The notes: generated from the letters alone by a model not told the origin. A DNA stretch of 64,000 nt from Gigaspora rosea (GCA_003550325.1 QKWP01001178.1:1-64000); one strand, 5' to 3'. Shown: positions 41,036 to 53,683, numbered from the stretch's first letter. Translations and numbers: made by a program.

Positions 41036-44000
41036 TTATTGTACATCAAGATTATCCAATAATCTCTTTGCAGCACCATTTCCATAAGCAGCAGCTAATT
41101 TTAGCTTATCTATTCCAAGTTCACGATTTTTTTTAACATGAAACTTCCCATTTAAATATAGATCTCCTAAGTTATATAATGCTACATGATTTCCCTTATC
41201 AGCAGCCATCGTTAAATATGTAATAAATTCTTTAATTTCAGCTGGTGTGACCTTTTCTTTTTTTGAGATAATGGAAAATGCATAACGTAATTGTGCCGGA
41301 GCGGCACCATCATCAGCTGCTTCTTTAAAAAGTCGAACTGCTTCTTCTCGATTTTTTTCAACGTGGTAACCTTCCCATAAATAGTATCCTTTCCAATATT
41401 TGGCTTGCGAATCTCCCATAGCCGCATTGTCTGAAAAACATTCCCATACTAGTCTCCTTTTTTCTTTTACAGTTTCACTAAATTCATTCTTTCTTATTTG
41501 CTGATGAATTTTTAATCCGTCTTCAAAAGGCATGATTGTCTTTATATCGGGATTATCATTTAATGTGAAGGCTTCAAAATCATCTTCAATGTCATCACAA
41601 CATCTTGATCCATCTAGATCTAGTTGTTTATCTGGATATATCTTTGGCAAAGCGTCAGCTTCAACATGCTTTCCGGACAATTCTTCTATTCGTATAAGTA
41701 ACTCTACTAAATTTGGTCGTTGATCTGGATCTTGATGCCAAGCTTAATAGATAACATATAGAAGATTTAAATACATTAGACAAGTTATTCTGAATATTCA
41801 ATTAAAATGTAAATACAAAACCTATTCAAATATATATATATATACATACTAGATTCGATAATCTCTTTCAGTCTTTGCTGAATTTCTTTTTCATTCTGAT
41901 CTTTTGCTTTACCAAAAGTAATTTTCTCTCTGCAACCTTTTGTTACGTATTTTTTTAACTCCTCAAGATGAAGGACGTCGAATTTATTAATGTACGGATA
42001 TTTTTCAAATGCAAGCTCCCAGAGCGTCATTCCAAAACTTTATAAAATTTTAAATAAATAAATACAATTACTTTGTTTAAATAATTATTGTCGCGGCTGA
42101 AGCTGGAAATTAGGGACCTTAATTTAAAAAATATAAGCCCTACTAAAATCCACTTATACTCTTTTATTATTAAACCTAACACTAAACCTAACCTACCCCT
42201 ATAAAAAAACCCCTAACAGAAGGCCCAAAAAATTTTTGAAAATTTCAATTAAAATAATTAAAATTTCCAGCTTCAGCCGCAACAATTATCAACAATAAAG
42301 GTTTGAACATAGTTATTAGATTACCTGAAAATTTCATTTTTTGTATCATATCTTTTTCCCTCCATTTCTTCTGGAGCCATCCATCGTAAAACTTTCATTT
42401 CACGCATTTCCCAAGGATGGTAATGATTAATTTCACGTACCAAATCGAAATTTGCAATTTTGGGCTCTAAACGGCTAGTTAACTATTTTAATAATTAAGA
42501 ATAATAAATATTCAATTTAAAAATACCATATTAAAATAGTCAAATATTAATTCCTTATAAATTTCTTACCAAAATATTCTCACAGCGAATATTATGATGA
42601 AATACATCCATTGAATTTAAAAATACAATACCACGACATATATCACGAGCTAAAATTACTTTAGCTTCCCACCCAATATCACATCGTTTATAAAAATCTC
42701 TTAAAGATCCTAATTCTACCCATTCTAACACCTGAACGTCTTTTCTTTCAATTTTGGATAACCCATGAAACTTGAGAATATACGGAGAAATTCCTAATTT
42801 TCCTATCATTGCTAAATTTGCTTGAACTTTCGCTTTCTCACTAAGCCATATAGGTTTACATTCAACTTCAATGACTCCTGAATACATTCTCTTAACCCTT
42901 GCCATATTATGAGATGCTAAGGGTGAACGACATACTTGTAATTGACTTGTATCTATTTTTGGCGGTTTAAAAATTACTTCTGCCGACTGATCATAAAGAT
43001 GATCATTTCGCCCTTCAAACTGTGACTTCATTACTTGAACTTCTTGCACAACTTTTATGACTTTATCAATGACAGAATCTCTAGTATAAATGATAATCTT
43101 TTTTTATGCATATTGTAATTAATGTAATATAATTACCGGTAATATTAGTAATATTTCTTATTTATATGAGTGACGCCAAGGGAAAATGGATATTGGTTTG
43201 TCATTGATTATTTATTTAAATAATAAATGACAAACCAATGTCCCGTTTTCCCTTTGTATCACTTATATATATTATTTTATATGTATTTTTTTTTATAATA
43301 ACCTTTTTTATTTCGTCATGATCCTTTTCTAAACTTTCAAAATCTCTTTTCCTCTGTGCTTTATTATCAACCATCATACTTTTCAAATCACTCATTGTAG
43401 AGTCGAATTCAGTTGTTAAATTTATAAATTTTTCTTTGACTAAACTTGCTTCAACCATTTTTCTAAAATTACCTATTTTGGATAGTTCTTCCTCGAATGC
43501 TTTAATTTTTATTAAAGTATTCTTAAATCTTTGAAAAAAATTATAAAAATTTTGATCTTTAAATCTCTCTTCATTAATTTTTTTGGTTCTTTTCAATTTT
43601 TCAATCGCCGCCTTAGCATCAATCACACGTTCCATTAGTCTGGCGCATGTATTTTTATTATATTGTGCCGCATCGTGCAGATCAATAATTTCTCTAATTA
43701 ATTTCGTTGCGGCATCAAATAATGGTAAATATGGTTCTACAGCATCGACAACTTTTACAGTATCGCAGTGATTATTTTCAAAGCTTATGGTGCTTATTAC
43801 ATCTTCTTTGCCATAGTTTTTTACAATATCGCTGTGATCATTTTCAATGGTGCTCCTTATGTCTTTTACAGTATCATTTTCAAGTTTTATGGTGATCTCT
43901 ATTATATCTAAAATATTCCATTTAAAAAATGCTGAAATGTTTACACCAACATCAACTGCGATTTGATCTTTCCCTTTTGTATCAATCGCACACCATCTCA

Positions 44001-44314
44001 TCGTGACATTCTCCAGCATTTCGCTTTCTAACTCTTTAGAATTATATTGTAACACATCTAAATTTAATTCATTGTTTAAATAATGCCTAAGTTCACTTTT
44101 AATAATTTGGTTTTTATTAAAATTTTTTGAATCAAAATTTGTAATAAAAATGCACGAAGTTAACCATTTAGGCAATGAAATTTCTATATTCATTGGTAAT
44201 TGTCCCGTTAATATTTTCTTTCCACATAAGATTTTGATATCTCGAGAATTTCTGCTAAAGTATCCGTGTCCTTTGGCAAGTATCATCCAAAAAACTTGTG
44301 CATCAACGGGCACG
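41036..44314 (-). CDS. MLKL-like four-helix region, pseudokinase and Sel1 repeats (C-terminal part of a large locus)
   Basis: Exons (minus): 44314 to about 43300, about 43080-42570, 42482-42325, 42037-41850, and about 41746-41036. The first has a short beta-rich part, then a helical block (YLPLFDAATKLIREIIDLHD, LMERVIDAKAAIEKLKR, FFQRFKNTLIKIKAFEEEL) like the N-terminal helical domain of MLKL-type kinases. Kinase: ECKPIWL holds the beta-3 Lys. The catalytic loop reads HHNIRCENIL with Asn for Asp, and the DFG position reads ANFDL, so it is predicted a pseudokinase. After WHQDPDQRPN come Sel1-like repeats (AMGDSQAKYWKGYYLWEGY; LFKEAADDGAAPAQLRYA; TMAADKGNHVALYNLGDLYL; KLAAAYGNGAAKRLL), a scaffold fold. 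One splice junction near 43080-43300 does not phase cleanly. Confidence 0.7.
42088..42285. mobile_element. MITE in an intron, TTA target duplication
   Basis: TTGTCGCGGCTGAAGCTGGA and, in reverse complement, TTGTTGCGGCTGAAGCTGGA ends, flanked by TTA. It lies in the intron 42038-42324 of the pseudokinase gene. The core has CCTAACACTAAACCTAACC. A diverged relative may lie at about 47235-47455 in another intron of this locus. Confidence 0.75.
43165..43262. repeat. Intronic hairpin, about 45-bp arms
   Basis: GGGAAAATGGATATTGGTTT and the complementary AAACCAATGTCCCGTTTTCC flank a TTATTTAAATAA centre. It lies in the junction that does not phase cleanly, so it may be a recent insertion. Confidence 0.75.
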
Positions 44315-44389
44315 CTGTAAATTAATATATTTTTTCAACAAAAATTAGTATACACATAATATAATTAGAAAAAATAGACAAAAAAATAC

Positions 44390-46345
44390 CTTTTATTATC
44401 AAGTTTATGAATGGTTGCTCGACATCCATATTGATTTGCTAAATTAAATTGTATCATCACATCTGATACATTTTGCCCATCAACAACTAAGCAACCAAAA
44501 ATTTCATATTTGCTATCTTGAAGGGGATTCTCAAACTGAATATTTACATATGATTGATTGTTATACGTGATTTTTGTGAAACCCGTCATGACAATGTGAT
44601 AATTATCTGAAACTATGTTTTTTATATCATTCTGTTTTTCTTTTGGCAATATTTCGTATAAAGGAATTAAATCTTGCATTACTGTCTTCCAATTTTCTTT
44701 TTCATGCGAGTATTTTAATCTAGAATAAATCTTATTTCTATCCACTATATCATTGTTAGATTCCAAAAAGAATGATGTATCTAAATTTTTCACAGATTCG
44801 TTCCATTCCATAAGTTTATCTTCTATAATTTTGGAATCATCCCTATCCAGGTTTAAATCAATACGGTCATCATTTACATATTGGTCATTATTATCAGATC
44901 TATAAACCTTTGAAAAAGTTATGCCAAGAATAATACTCCGAGGACAAAAATATCCAAATTTTTCAAAACCATTTTTCAAGTTATGAAATGGATAATCGCT
45001 ATTAAGTGCTTCGTCCACTGCTTTCAAAAACTTTTCAGAAGGTTTTAATTTATCTATGTTAAATGTCAACTTAATTTTCTCTGATACAATAAAACAATGA
45101 ATCTCATTAGAATTATGTTGATTATCAAATATGGGATGAAGATTTGTTAAACTTTCCGTCAAAAATGGAATTTCTGTCGCATTAATGTCATCGATTCTGA
45201 TGCTATTTGCTAGAGTAAATGCTTCTTTTTTGTTAAAGGGTTTCCGTAAATACATATATGATTTATCTAATATACTTATTTCAGGTATTTCAAGAAATTC
45301 CGACGCAACTTCTAACCCATGTTTCACGCAGTCTTGCAGAACAGTTAAACCATAATGAACATAAAGATTATTAATCCAATGGCACAAATATAATATAGGC
45401 GAACTCTCAGATTTAATCCAGTGATCTAAATTTTCAGGAATAGGCTATTAACAGTGTATGGAACAATATTAGGTTCAATATTGATTTCGTGAAGTTTTCC
45501 ACAAATTTTAAAAATCTCTTGCTTGAGTTCATCTTTGAGTAAAGTGTACGCTGGAACAATTTTATTATATGCAATTATATGTAATTTTTTATGCTCATAA
45601 ACTTCTTCCATCCAAGCCTTTAATTCATGCCCAGAAGTAATTCTTTGACCATCCATATCTTCTATTGTGAAAATATTATTAAATGGAACTTGACTAAATA
45701 CATTAGAATTTCCTGAAATAATATGATTATTAATCCAATGCAAGTTAGCTTTTAAAATATCAAGATCTTCCATAATCGATTGCCTGTCATTAGCCCATGA
45801 TGATTTGATCTTAAGTGCCCCACCAATATCAACGTCTTTTGCTATGTAATCACCATATTTTTTAAAAACTTTTTGAATAGATTTCTGATCTTGGGTTTTT
45901 AGTACCTCTTCAATGGCTCTAAGAAATCTGTCCGTTGGTTTAAAATCATCATATTTAACATTAAGGAGCGGAATATGCAACCACATGTCAATTCTTTCTA
46001 ACGTCTGGGTAGAAACGCATTCATTTTTTAACAGTTCGAATGGATTGCTAGATTTGTTCGTATAAAATAGAGTATTCTGCTGCGTAATTTGATGAAAAGT
46101 GATTGTTCCATCGTTTGTGAGAATTTCTTCTCCATGGACAAAAGCATTGCAGTGAACTTTCAATCCTTTAAGTAAATTCCATTGCTGTAAAGGATCTTAT
46201 TGTTAGGATCTTGAGAACACTGAGAAATCGCCTGCATGTTGTTTGAATCATCATCGTCTTCATAAATTAAGCTCTCTAAACTTTCTTTGATATGACGTCT
46301 TTTACATCGACCAGTTCAAGCTTCTTAAAGACCGTTAAACAATCT
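44390..46345 (-). pseudogene. Tandem MACPF-like domain region (middle of the large locus), frameshifted
   Basis: Two related halves. The first (46163-45426) has FKPTDRFLRAIEEVL then VFKKYGDYIAKDVDIGGALK; the second (about 45425-44390) has LKPSEKFLKAVDEAL then GFEKFGYFCPRSIILGITFS. Both continue to a W-x-x-x...L[IV]P-x-Y-x-[LI]L...K[IN] block. The F-x-x-[YF]-G...G core resembles the centre of MACPF/perforin-like domains; similar fungal proteins carry such domains. A one-base shift near 45430 joins the halves (PENLDHWIKSESSPIL follows), and another near 46193 joins to the upstream part (MQAISQCSQDPNN). An intron 44315-44389 (GTATTT...TTACAG) leads into the helical region. A membrane-pore role is inference only. 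Confidence 0.55.
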
Positions 46346-46780
46346 GGGCGTTTGTCTTAAAAAATGTAAATAAATAGCTTGTTTAATTTATTATATACAC
46401 ATTTATAACTGAATAATATAAGTTTATATAATGCACTTTGCAAAATTATGTGCTCCCTCGAATGTTGACAATTTTCTTTGACATAAATCTCACTTAGTTT
46501 AAAAACATGATCTGTGATTTACGTAAAGATAATAATATGCAATTTCCGAGATTCCAATGCCTTAGATCATATTTTTCAATTAGCAAAATCTCTAAAATTG
46601 TCGGAGAATTAGAAAATTCTCTAAAATCTGCTACACCTTTTGCAAATTGCTATAGCTTCAATTTTAGAATAAATTGGGCAATCTTATAAGCACAATTGCA
46701 CAATCACAATTATTATTTTTCTTTTTTAAAAAAAAAAGGTAATTATAGGAGCTACATAATTTTGCAAAGCGCAATAAGGT

Positions 46781-48170
46781 ACGCCTCATCGTTCCTCACC
46801 TGGATTATCCTGCCAACAATCCTGATATAATTTGTGATATTTAACAGGAGTTCCAAAAATTGGTTCTTCTCTTTTACCATTGGTAATATGCTCAATCATC
46901 TTCACAGTTGATAAGCTTTTATAAGGTTCGAGACTGCTAGAAACTTGCCAAAGCAAGACACCCAAACTATAAATGTTGGATTTGACACCATATATATTTG
47001 ATGAGTTATTATCTTTTCCGTAAGAACTTTTGGCAGATACCTTCAGTGCCCGAGGTTCAATATATGGAATATTCTCAAGATCATTTGATTTAGATACGGT
47101 TAGGCTTCCAAAATTTGTTAATTTAAGTGTATTATGTTGAAGAAGAATATTTTTAGGATTCTAGTTAATTTAATAAAGAATATATAGCAGATTAGATTCA
47201 TATATATTTTCTCTCAAGTAGTATAGTATTAGGTGTCGTGACTGACTCTAGAAATAGCTAATGCTGGAAACTAGTCTTATTTTAATATGAAAATGGTTTA
47301 AATTTTTTTTATTTGTTTTTGTTTTTTGTTTTTGTTTTTGTTTTTTTTTTTTGTCTCTTTGTTTGTCTATTTTGTTTATAGTTAGATATATGTGGATTTT
47401 ATTAGGATTCATATTTTCAAGCAAACCTTTGATTTCAAGCATCAATCGCGACAATAATTATGATTAAGAATCAACTCTGAAGTCAACATTATTAGCAAAT
47501 ATACACGTCATCAAATGATAATTATTAAAGTGGAAAAAAATTTACCAAACTCGGATGGACTATTTGTTGGTTATGAAGAAATTCTAACCCATTTATTAAT
47601 TGTGACGCTAAATTTAATCGTTGTTCCCAATTGAGCTCATTGTTTTCTAAATACTCCATAAGATTTCCTTGATTTTCTTCCACGAGCAGGTAACATTCGA
47701 GAGACCTTGGGCCTTTGATGTATATGATTAATGATCTATGAAAAAACTTTGATTTGTATTTACACATAATTTGACATACTTAGAGAAATAAATGCCTTGG
47801 CAATATTCGTATGTTCCAACCCCTTGTAATATATAATTGTTTAGAAGTTCTTTATATTACTTTCGATATGAAGTTGTTTCATATAATTTACCATAGAAAA
47901 TATTTTTTTCATTTCTTCTTCTTCGACTTTTATGTCATCAAAATCAGTTAAGCTATGATAAGTAAACTTTGAACCGTTCAAATTAACACAAGGACGTGAA
48001 AAAACGCCATCTTTTTTACGCCTTTTTACTTCTAAGTTTAAGATATCAAAATTTATTAATTCCACATCTTTATTATCGACCGCTCGTTCCAACCAATCAA
48101 ACAAGGATATCATGTTGTCAACAATAACCTTTCTGATACTTAACATATTTATAATGTCTTTATGTATCAC
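46781..48170 (-). CDS. N-terminal pseudokinase of the large locus
   Basis: The ATG at 48170 begins an N-lobe (48170-47841) with no obvious glycine loop. After an intron with GTATGT, GPRSLECYLLVEENQGNLME and NWEQRLNLASQLINGLEFLH give the hinge and alpha-E. The catalytic loop reads QQIVHPSL then, across an intron, NPKNILL, so the HRD Asp is replaced. DFG reads TNFG. YIEPRAL, IYSLGVLLWQVSSS and YHKLYQDCWQDNP complete the C-lobe. The exon ends at a donor GTGAGG near 46795, and the next exon (DKRPDCLTVFKKLE, about 46360) leads towards the MACPF-like part. It is predicted catalytically dead, a switch or scaffold. Whether it is one gene with the downstream parts is likely but unproven. Confidence 0.6.
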
Positions 48171-48365
48171 AAAGAAAGAGAGGAAATGATGTACAAAACG
48201 TTTATTATTAATATACCTAAACTGTAATATACCAGGAACGGAATGATATGCAATATTACGAAGTATATGGTTACTAAGCCATTTTTAATGGCGTACGTAC
48301 GTACGTACGCCCGCAAAATCTCACAACTAATTGGACAATGCATTAAACGCACTTAATCATCACAC

Positions 48366-48612
48366 CTTAGTGCACTGACCAAAGTACCCCTTTTTCAATA
48401 CCCCCATTGCAAAATACCCGGTGCAAAGCACAACATCTCTATTAATTAATTTAGATTTTTTTTAAATTTTTAGACTGCTTATTGTAAGTGTGAAATGTGT
48501 AAATGCTTAAAATTTGCGGCACAGACCCGCTGCCGTAATATACTCGGTCTTTTGTAAGTTTTTTGACGTGTAGATTGCATCAGACACCGGTCTTTTGGTC
48601 AGTGCACTACGG
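48366..48612. mobile_element. MITE, TTAGTGCACTGACCAAA ends
   Basis: CCTTAGTGCACTGACCAAAG against CTTTTGGTCAGTGCACTACGG. Interior has matching ACCGGTC/ACCCGGT pieces. No gene. 48290-48309 just upstream is a GTAC tetranucleotide repeat. Confidence 0.65.
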
Positions 48613-49182
48613 TATTTATCTATTGTATGAGAATTGTTAACCAATCATCGCCTTGAACAGGTTTTTTCTCGATTAAAATGCATAACGATCACTATAAAAA
48701 ATGCTGTTTTTATTATTGTTTTTCGAACTGCGCTAGCTAAATATGTAATGAATGCATTACGCGTCAAGAAGGAGCATCGTATTTATCGTACATACGTAGA
48801 TAGATTCAAATGGCGATTGAGGAAAATTCTAAATATCTGGATAATTTAAACCTGATTACTTATAAAATTTTAATTGTATATCTGGTATCTATGAGCTTGC
48901 CAGAGCAGCCACCTCAAAGTTCACTAATAATCGACATCACAATTGCAGCTGTCGCAGCATATAATTGATTGATTACCGTAAACCTCGGAAAATAAGCATA
49001 GCATCCTATACCTTACTTTTTCAATTTCAGATAAACGGGAAGCTTGAGTAAAGATTTTTCTGTTAGTTCCGCTAATCTGAAATTTAAAAAAGTAGGGTAG
49101 AAGGTATAGTTACCACCCAAACTGTTTGGGACGGTCCAAACTATGTGATGATTAGCATCACATATGGTTAAAACTAATGATG

Positions 49183-49350
49183 CTTGACGAAACTATATCG
49201 CACTGACGAAATGGTTTCGTCTATAGTTTTGTCTGACGAAACCTTGATGATTGACGAAACTACAGACGATTGACGAAACTATAGATGATTGACTAAACTA
49301 TAGACTAAACTATAGACGATTGACGAAACTACAGATGATTGACGATTGAT
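49183..49350. repeat. Subterminal tandem repeat, GATTGACGAAACTATAGAC unit
   Basis: About eight copies of a unit near 19 bp containing TGACGAAACTA. Related GACGAAAT repeats occur at 52870-52960 (inverted) and 60330-60510. Such clusters are often transposase-binding arrays. Confidence 0.7.
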
Positions 49351-50155
49351 GAAACTAGAGATGCGTTTCATGCATGCGGAGAAAGTGTGGGCTAATTGGG
49401 GATATTAAAATAACCAATTAACTAATTTAACTAATACAAAACTATACATCAATTGTCCCAAGACTCCTTGACCTTGAATCGGTAGACAGAAAGAGGATTT
49501 AAAGATTTGGCCCGGGTCCTAAGGTTGGTAGGGTCTTGCTATGGCGTAACTGGTCTTACAATACTTTCTTAATATTAATTCTATAACAGGGCGACAAATT
49601 ACCAATTCCATCCATACAAAAAGATGATTCTGCAAAAATTTTGCGATCTAATCAGAATTACATAAACCGGCCAGAATTATAGTTGTAAATTCTGGCCGAA
49701 ATTAAATGTCAGCTGGCATTATGTTGAAAGGATCCTAAATCTCGAAGCCAATTGTGATTTTTTTGCAAAATTCCGTGAATGAGAAAAACATCGTCCCTGT
49801 TCAAATAGTTCTATTTTCTTGATACTGAAATAGTATGATTCGAATATTCAATTTCAATTGTGAACTTAGTTCATGATGTCATGTGATCAGGATAATCAGT
49901 ATTGAATATCAAGTGCCTTTATGAAAAGAATTTAGACTCAGAAACAATAAAATTGCAGGATCTTTGGATATTTGTGTAACATAAATAACTGCTAATGATA
50001 AATGCAAAGAAATCATAATAAAACAAAATTTTATTATAGTGCAAGCATCCTTAAATTAATGTATAAAATATTCATAAAATAATAAAAAATTCTAAAGAAT
50101 AAAGTTATAAAGTTTATTTTTTTAGTTAATTAGAATTTAATCAAGTTATATTCTT

Positions 50156-50520
50156 TTAAGGGTAGGGTGAACATAGATCATTTTTAATAGTGATCATGAT
50201 ATGATCATATGAAATCAGGTGATTGACCAATTATGATTGTAAACTACATAGATTCAACTAATTAGAATTAATTATTTTGTGTAACTACAGAAAATTTGAG
50301 CCAACTACTGACATATAGAAGTATAATTTTTTCAAATACTATATTTTTTAAACTTTTACTATTATCAAAAGAGTATTTTGTACTACATATTATAAAATTT
50401 TTGGCTAAGTTAATAACAATTATAAAAAGTTTTATTTGTAGCAATTTTTATTTTCTATATAAATCTCATTGTACTACTAAAATCATATGATAAATGATCT
50501 ACATTCACCCTACCTTTAAA
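50156..50520. mobile_element. TIR element, TTTAAGGGTAGGGTGAAC ends, copy 2
   Basis: TTTAAGGGTAGGGTGAACAT and reverse-complement TTTAAAGGTAGGGTGAATGT ends with an AGATCATTT continuation. Same family as 32533-32916. Confidence 0.65.
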
Positions 50521-50744
50521 ATTAAAATAAGTTTAAAAATTTGGCCACTTTAATTTTGGCCAAAATTATTTAAATTAGTATAATTCTGGCCAAAATTATT
50601 TAAAATTAGTATAATTCTGGCCAAAATTATTTAAAATTTTTTATTAAATATTGGTTTATATTCTAATATTTATATTATTCAATAATTATAAGTTATTGTA
50701 TAGTGAATGAAAAATATTGGTATAGTAATAGTGTATATCAGTTA

Positions 50745-51067
50745 CAGTCAACCCTCCATAAATGCAACCTTCATAAATACAATACCTCTCTAAATGCACA
50801 TTTTTTTCTATTCTGTAAAATGTTATTAGTGCTAAATGCACGCTCTATATTCTGTAAATGCACGTTCTCTTGAATAATATTTTATATCACACTAACCTCC
50901 CTAAATGCACGTGGCCAATTAAATTTAGTATTTAAGATAGGTTATACAGTTTTGGTAGAAGTTACATAAACTTGATGATCTAATTTTTAAAAGGCAATTT
51001 AATTGGCTCTCTCTAAATGCACGTTGTAGGCTTGTCCCTACGAGCTGCATTTATGGAGGGTTGACTG
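50745..51067. mobile_element. Tc1/mariner-pogo-like MITE, TA flanks
   Basis: TA-CAGTCAACCCTCCATAAATG at the left and CATTTATGGAGGGTTGACTG-TA at the right, with repeated CTAAATGCACG motifs inside. CAGTC ends with TA duplications fit this superfamily. Confidence 0.8.
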
Positions 51068-51239
51068 TATTAGCGGGCTACAACTAAATAAAAAAACTAG
51101 TTGCAGATTATAAGAATTTATAAAAATTTAGTTGTGTGTAAAGCATTTAATTAAAATTTATAAGTAAAATTTGCAAATTATATGTAGAATTTGCATATGC
51201 ACTTCAAATTTTGGTTGCAGAAATTTAAAATTTGTTGCA

Positions 51240-52270
51240 GTCTGCAAACTCCGCAACCCAATTTCAGATACTGGTTATTAGATCAAATATTTGTCAGAAT
51301 CAGGTTGGATCAACCATGAACCTGATTTGAAATTTCAGTCAAGTTGGGTTTGGGTTATAAAATTTTGATCTAAAAGTTTTGGATCAAGTTTGGGTCAGTT
51401 TGGGTTAAAAATTAACCTGACCCAATCCAACCCAATCTGACCTGAAATTTTTTATATAATATAGTTTAGTCTCTTTTTTTTAAGAATAGTATTTTAGAGT
51501 TATTATTTATTGCCATGGCAATGTATGCCACTTTCTGATTGACCAATTAAATACAAAATCAGGTATAATATAAAATTGAAGCAAACTAACGTTTTTTAAA
51601 AAATTGCTTCTAACTTAAATTTTGACTATGAAACTACATTTTTTTTAACAAAAAAACATTTCTTGTAAAATTTTGGATTAGTAGAGTCTTCAACTATTGC
51701 ATTACCAAACTCTTAATTCATCACTATTTGGTTTGTTTTGATTAATATAAAATCAAAACAACCAAAATAATTGGTCAACCAGGAAGTAATAAATGATAAT
51801 TTTTTTTTAAAGAATAACATGGAATTAAAAAATTTGGATTTTTTTGGATCTATTGGGTAATTCCAAAAAATTATAATCACTATTGGCTAACACTAGTGAA
51901 AAAAATTAAATAGCAAAAACAGAATAATTAATTAGTAAGTTAAATTTTTTTGAAAAATTGAATTAACAGTTATGCAAAACGAAAAATTAACTTTGCATGG
52001 CCTAAATTATCTCAATATACATACTAAATATTATTAATATTATTTTTTCTTTTATAAACTAAATAATATTTTTATATATAACTTTTGATTATATTTATAG
52101 TTAAAACTTAAGCATGTTGGTTTTAAAAATTTGGGTCAGGTTTAGTTTAGGTCGGGTCAGATTGGGGTTGGGTCGGGTTGAAGCGCTAACCTGAAGTTTT
52201 CAACCTGACCCAACCCAAAATTTTGGGTGGGTTCAGGTTGTCAATAACCTGACCCAATCTAACACATTTA
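51240..52270. repeat. GGGTCAGGTTGGGT-rich inverted repeat region
   Basis: Blocks at 51280-51450 and 52130-52265 consist of TTGGGTCAGGTT/AACCTGACCCAA variants and pair with each other. Between them is AT-rich non-coding DNA, including an AATCAGGTATAATATAAA fragment like the 13365 family. No gene. Confidence 0.5.
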
Positions 52271-52419
52271 GAGCACCATATGGGCTATATTGCAGCCCAT
52301 ATATTTTTAACAGGTATTTGGGTTCGATAACTGATATATATCTATACCATTGTGTCAATTTTTTATCCATCCTTACAATAACGGTAATGGTATTATTGTC
52401 TAGCTATTGTTATGTACTA

Positions 52420-52565
52420 CCACACCAAAATTTTGATCATACTTATTTGTACAGTTGAATTTTAAAACTCTTGTTAAACAGAGCTTATTATAATATTGGC
52501 TCTGCCTAATAAGAATTTTAAAACTCAGCCATACAAATATGATCAAAATTTTGGTATAGCAGTAA
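52420..52565. repeat. Foldback repeat
   Basis: CCAAAATTTTGATCATACTT and AATATGATCAAAATTTTGG arms with GAATTTTAAAACTC inside both arms. Confidence 0.65.
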
Positions 52566-53103
52566 CAATATTGCCATACAATAATATTGCTTTATTTTGT
52601 ATAAAGTTATACAATATATATCAAAAATTTGGCCACCTATATAAATAACTTGTTGGTTTAAGAATGCCTGCACTGAATAACAACTAGCTCTGTTTTCTAA
52701 GTAAAAAATGCATATCGTGGAATTTTACCTATAAAGTAAGTTTATATTAAAATAAACAAAAATGCCAGAAGGTGTTTATGCACTAACCAGTTTTTAATTA
52801 TTCGTAAAGCAAAATCGCATGCTTTATTTTTATTTATTTTTTCTCATAAATATATATATATTTGCAAAGTTTTGTCACAAGTTTCGCCATTTGTCATGAA
52901 TTTTATCATTTGTCACAAGTTTTGTCATTTATCTAGACGAAACTATTTCGTTATTCATCAGGCATTATTAGTTAAAACTAAGTTAAGACCAGGTCAAAAA
53001 CACTGTTAAAACCATAGGTGATGCTAATCATCAAATGGTTTGGACCGTCCCAAGCAGTTTGGACAGCAACTATAGCAGAGGGTGCTTATTTTCTGAGGTT
53101 TAT

Positions 53104-53683
53104 GGTAAGGCAAGACCAAGTTGATTATGTGTTTTATATTACCCCCCTCTCCCCTCCAGGAGAGGATGGTTCACATAGTAAAATTTTAAAAAAAATTTTT
53201 TTCAAAAAAAAAATTTTTCTAAATTGTTCCGTAACTATATAAAAATTTTCCGTAGCCCTATGTATATTTATCAAAATTTTTTTTACTATGAGGGGGGGGG
53301 GGAGCTCTGCAACTCGGTCTTGTTAGTGCAACACTTGATGAATTTTGTGATGATCATCAGGGAATCGATTTAGTCAACTATATAAATTACTGTGTAAATC
53401 TTATAGCCGATCCCTATCCCTATAGGTAACTATGGCATTTCACATGATCATAGCAGATTTCACTATTTTTTCGCTGTCGTATTATTATTATCGAAATTAC
53501 AGTAGTTTTTGTTGATATAGTTTTCGGCCAGTATATCGCTTCGGTATAATCTTATACTGGCAGAAACCGAAATTTACCGATGATCATCACAAAATACATC
53601 ACGTACTCTACTAATTTTAATTAGACTTTCCTTATAAATGCGAAATAACTCCCAAAGTGTAATTTCGAACTTTAATCGAATTA
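53104..53683. other. Low-complexity C/G runs, no gene
   Basis: CCCCCCTCTCCCCTCC near 53143 and a G run at 53290-53302 are flanked by complementary AAGACCAAGTTG and CAACTCGGTCTTG, so a small TIR element is likely. No coding pattern. Confidence 0.45.

Larger units (their letters stand above)
48979..53103. mobile_element. 4.1-kb TIR element with subterminal repeats, holding other elements
   Basis: The left arm AAACCTCGGAAAATAAGCAT, CTTGGGACGGTCCAAAC-like and GATGATTAGCATCAC segments pair with the right arm (53103 down to about 52950). The left arm carries a 110-bp foldback (48999-49111) absent from the right. Inside are tandem GACGAAACT repeats (49183-49350), a unit shared in opposite orientation with 60860-61155 (49430-49740), and further MITEs. 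No transposase is readable. Confidence 0.6.

Noticed and set aside
49183..49350. CRISPR-like array of GATTGACGAAAC units
   Set aside because: Units are contiguous without unique spacers of constant length, and this is a eukaryotic transposon context with no cas genes.
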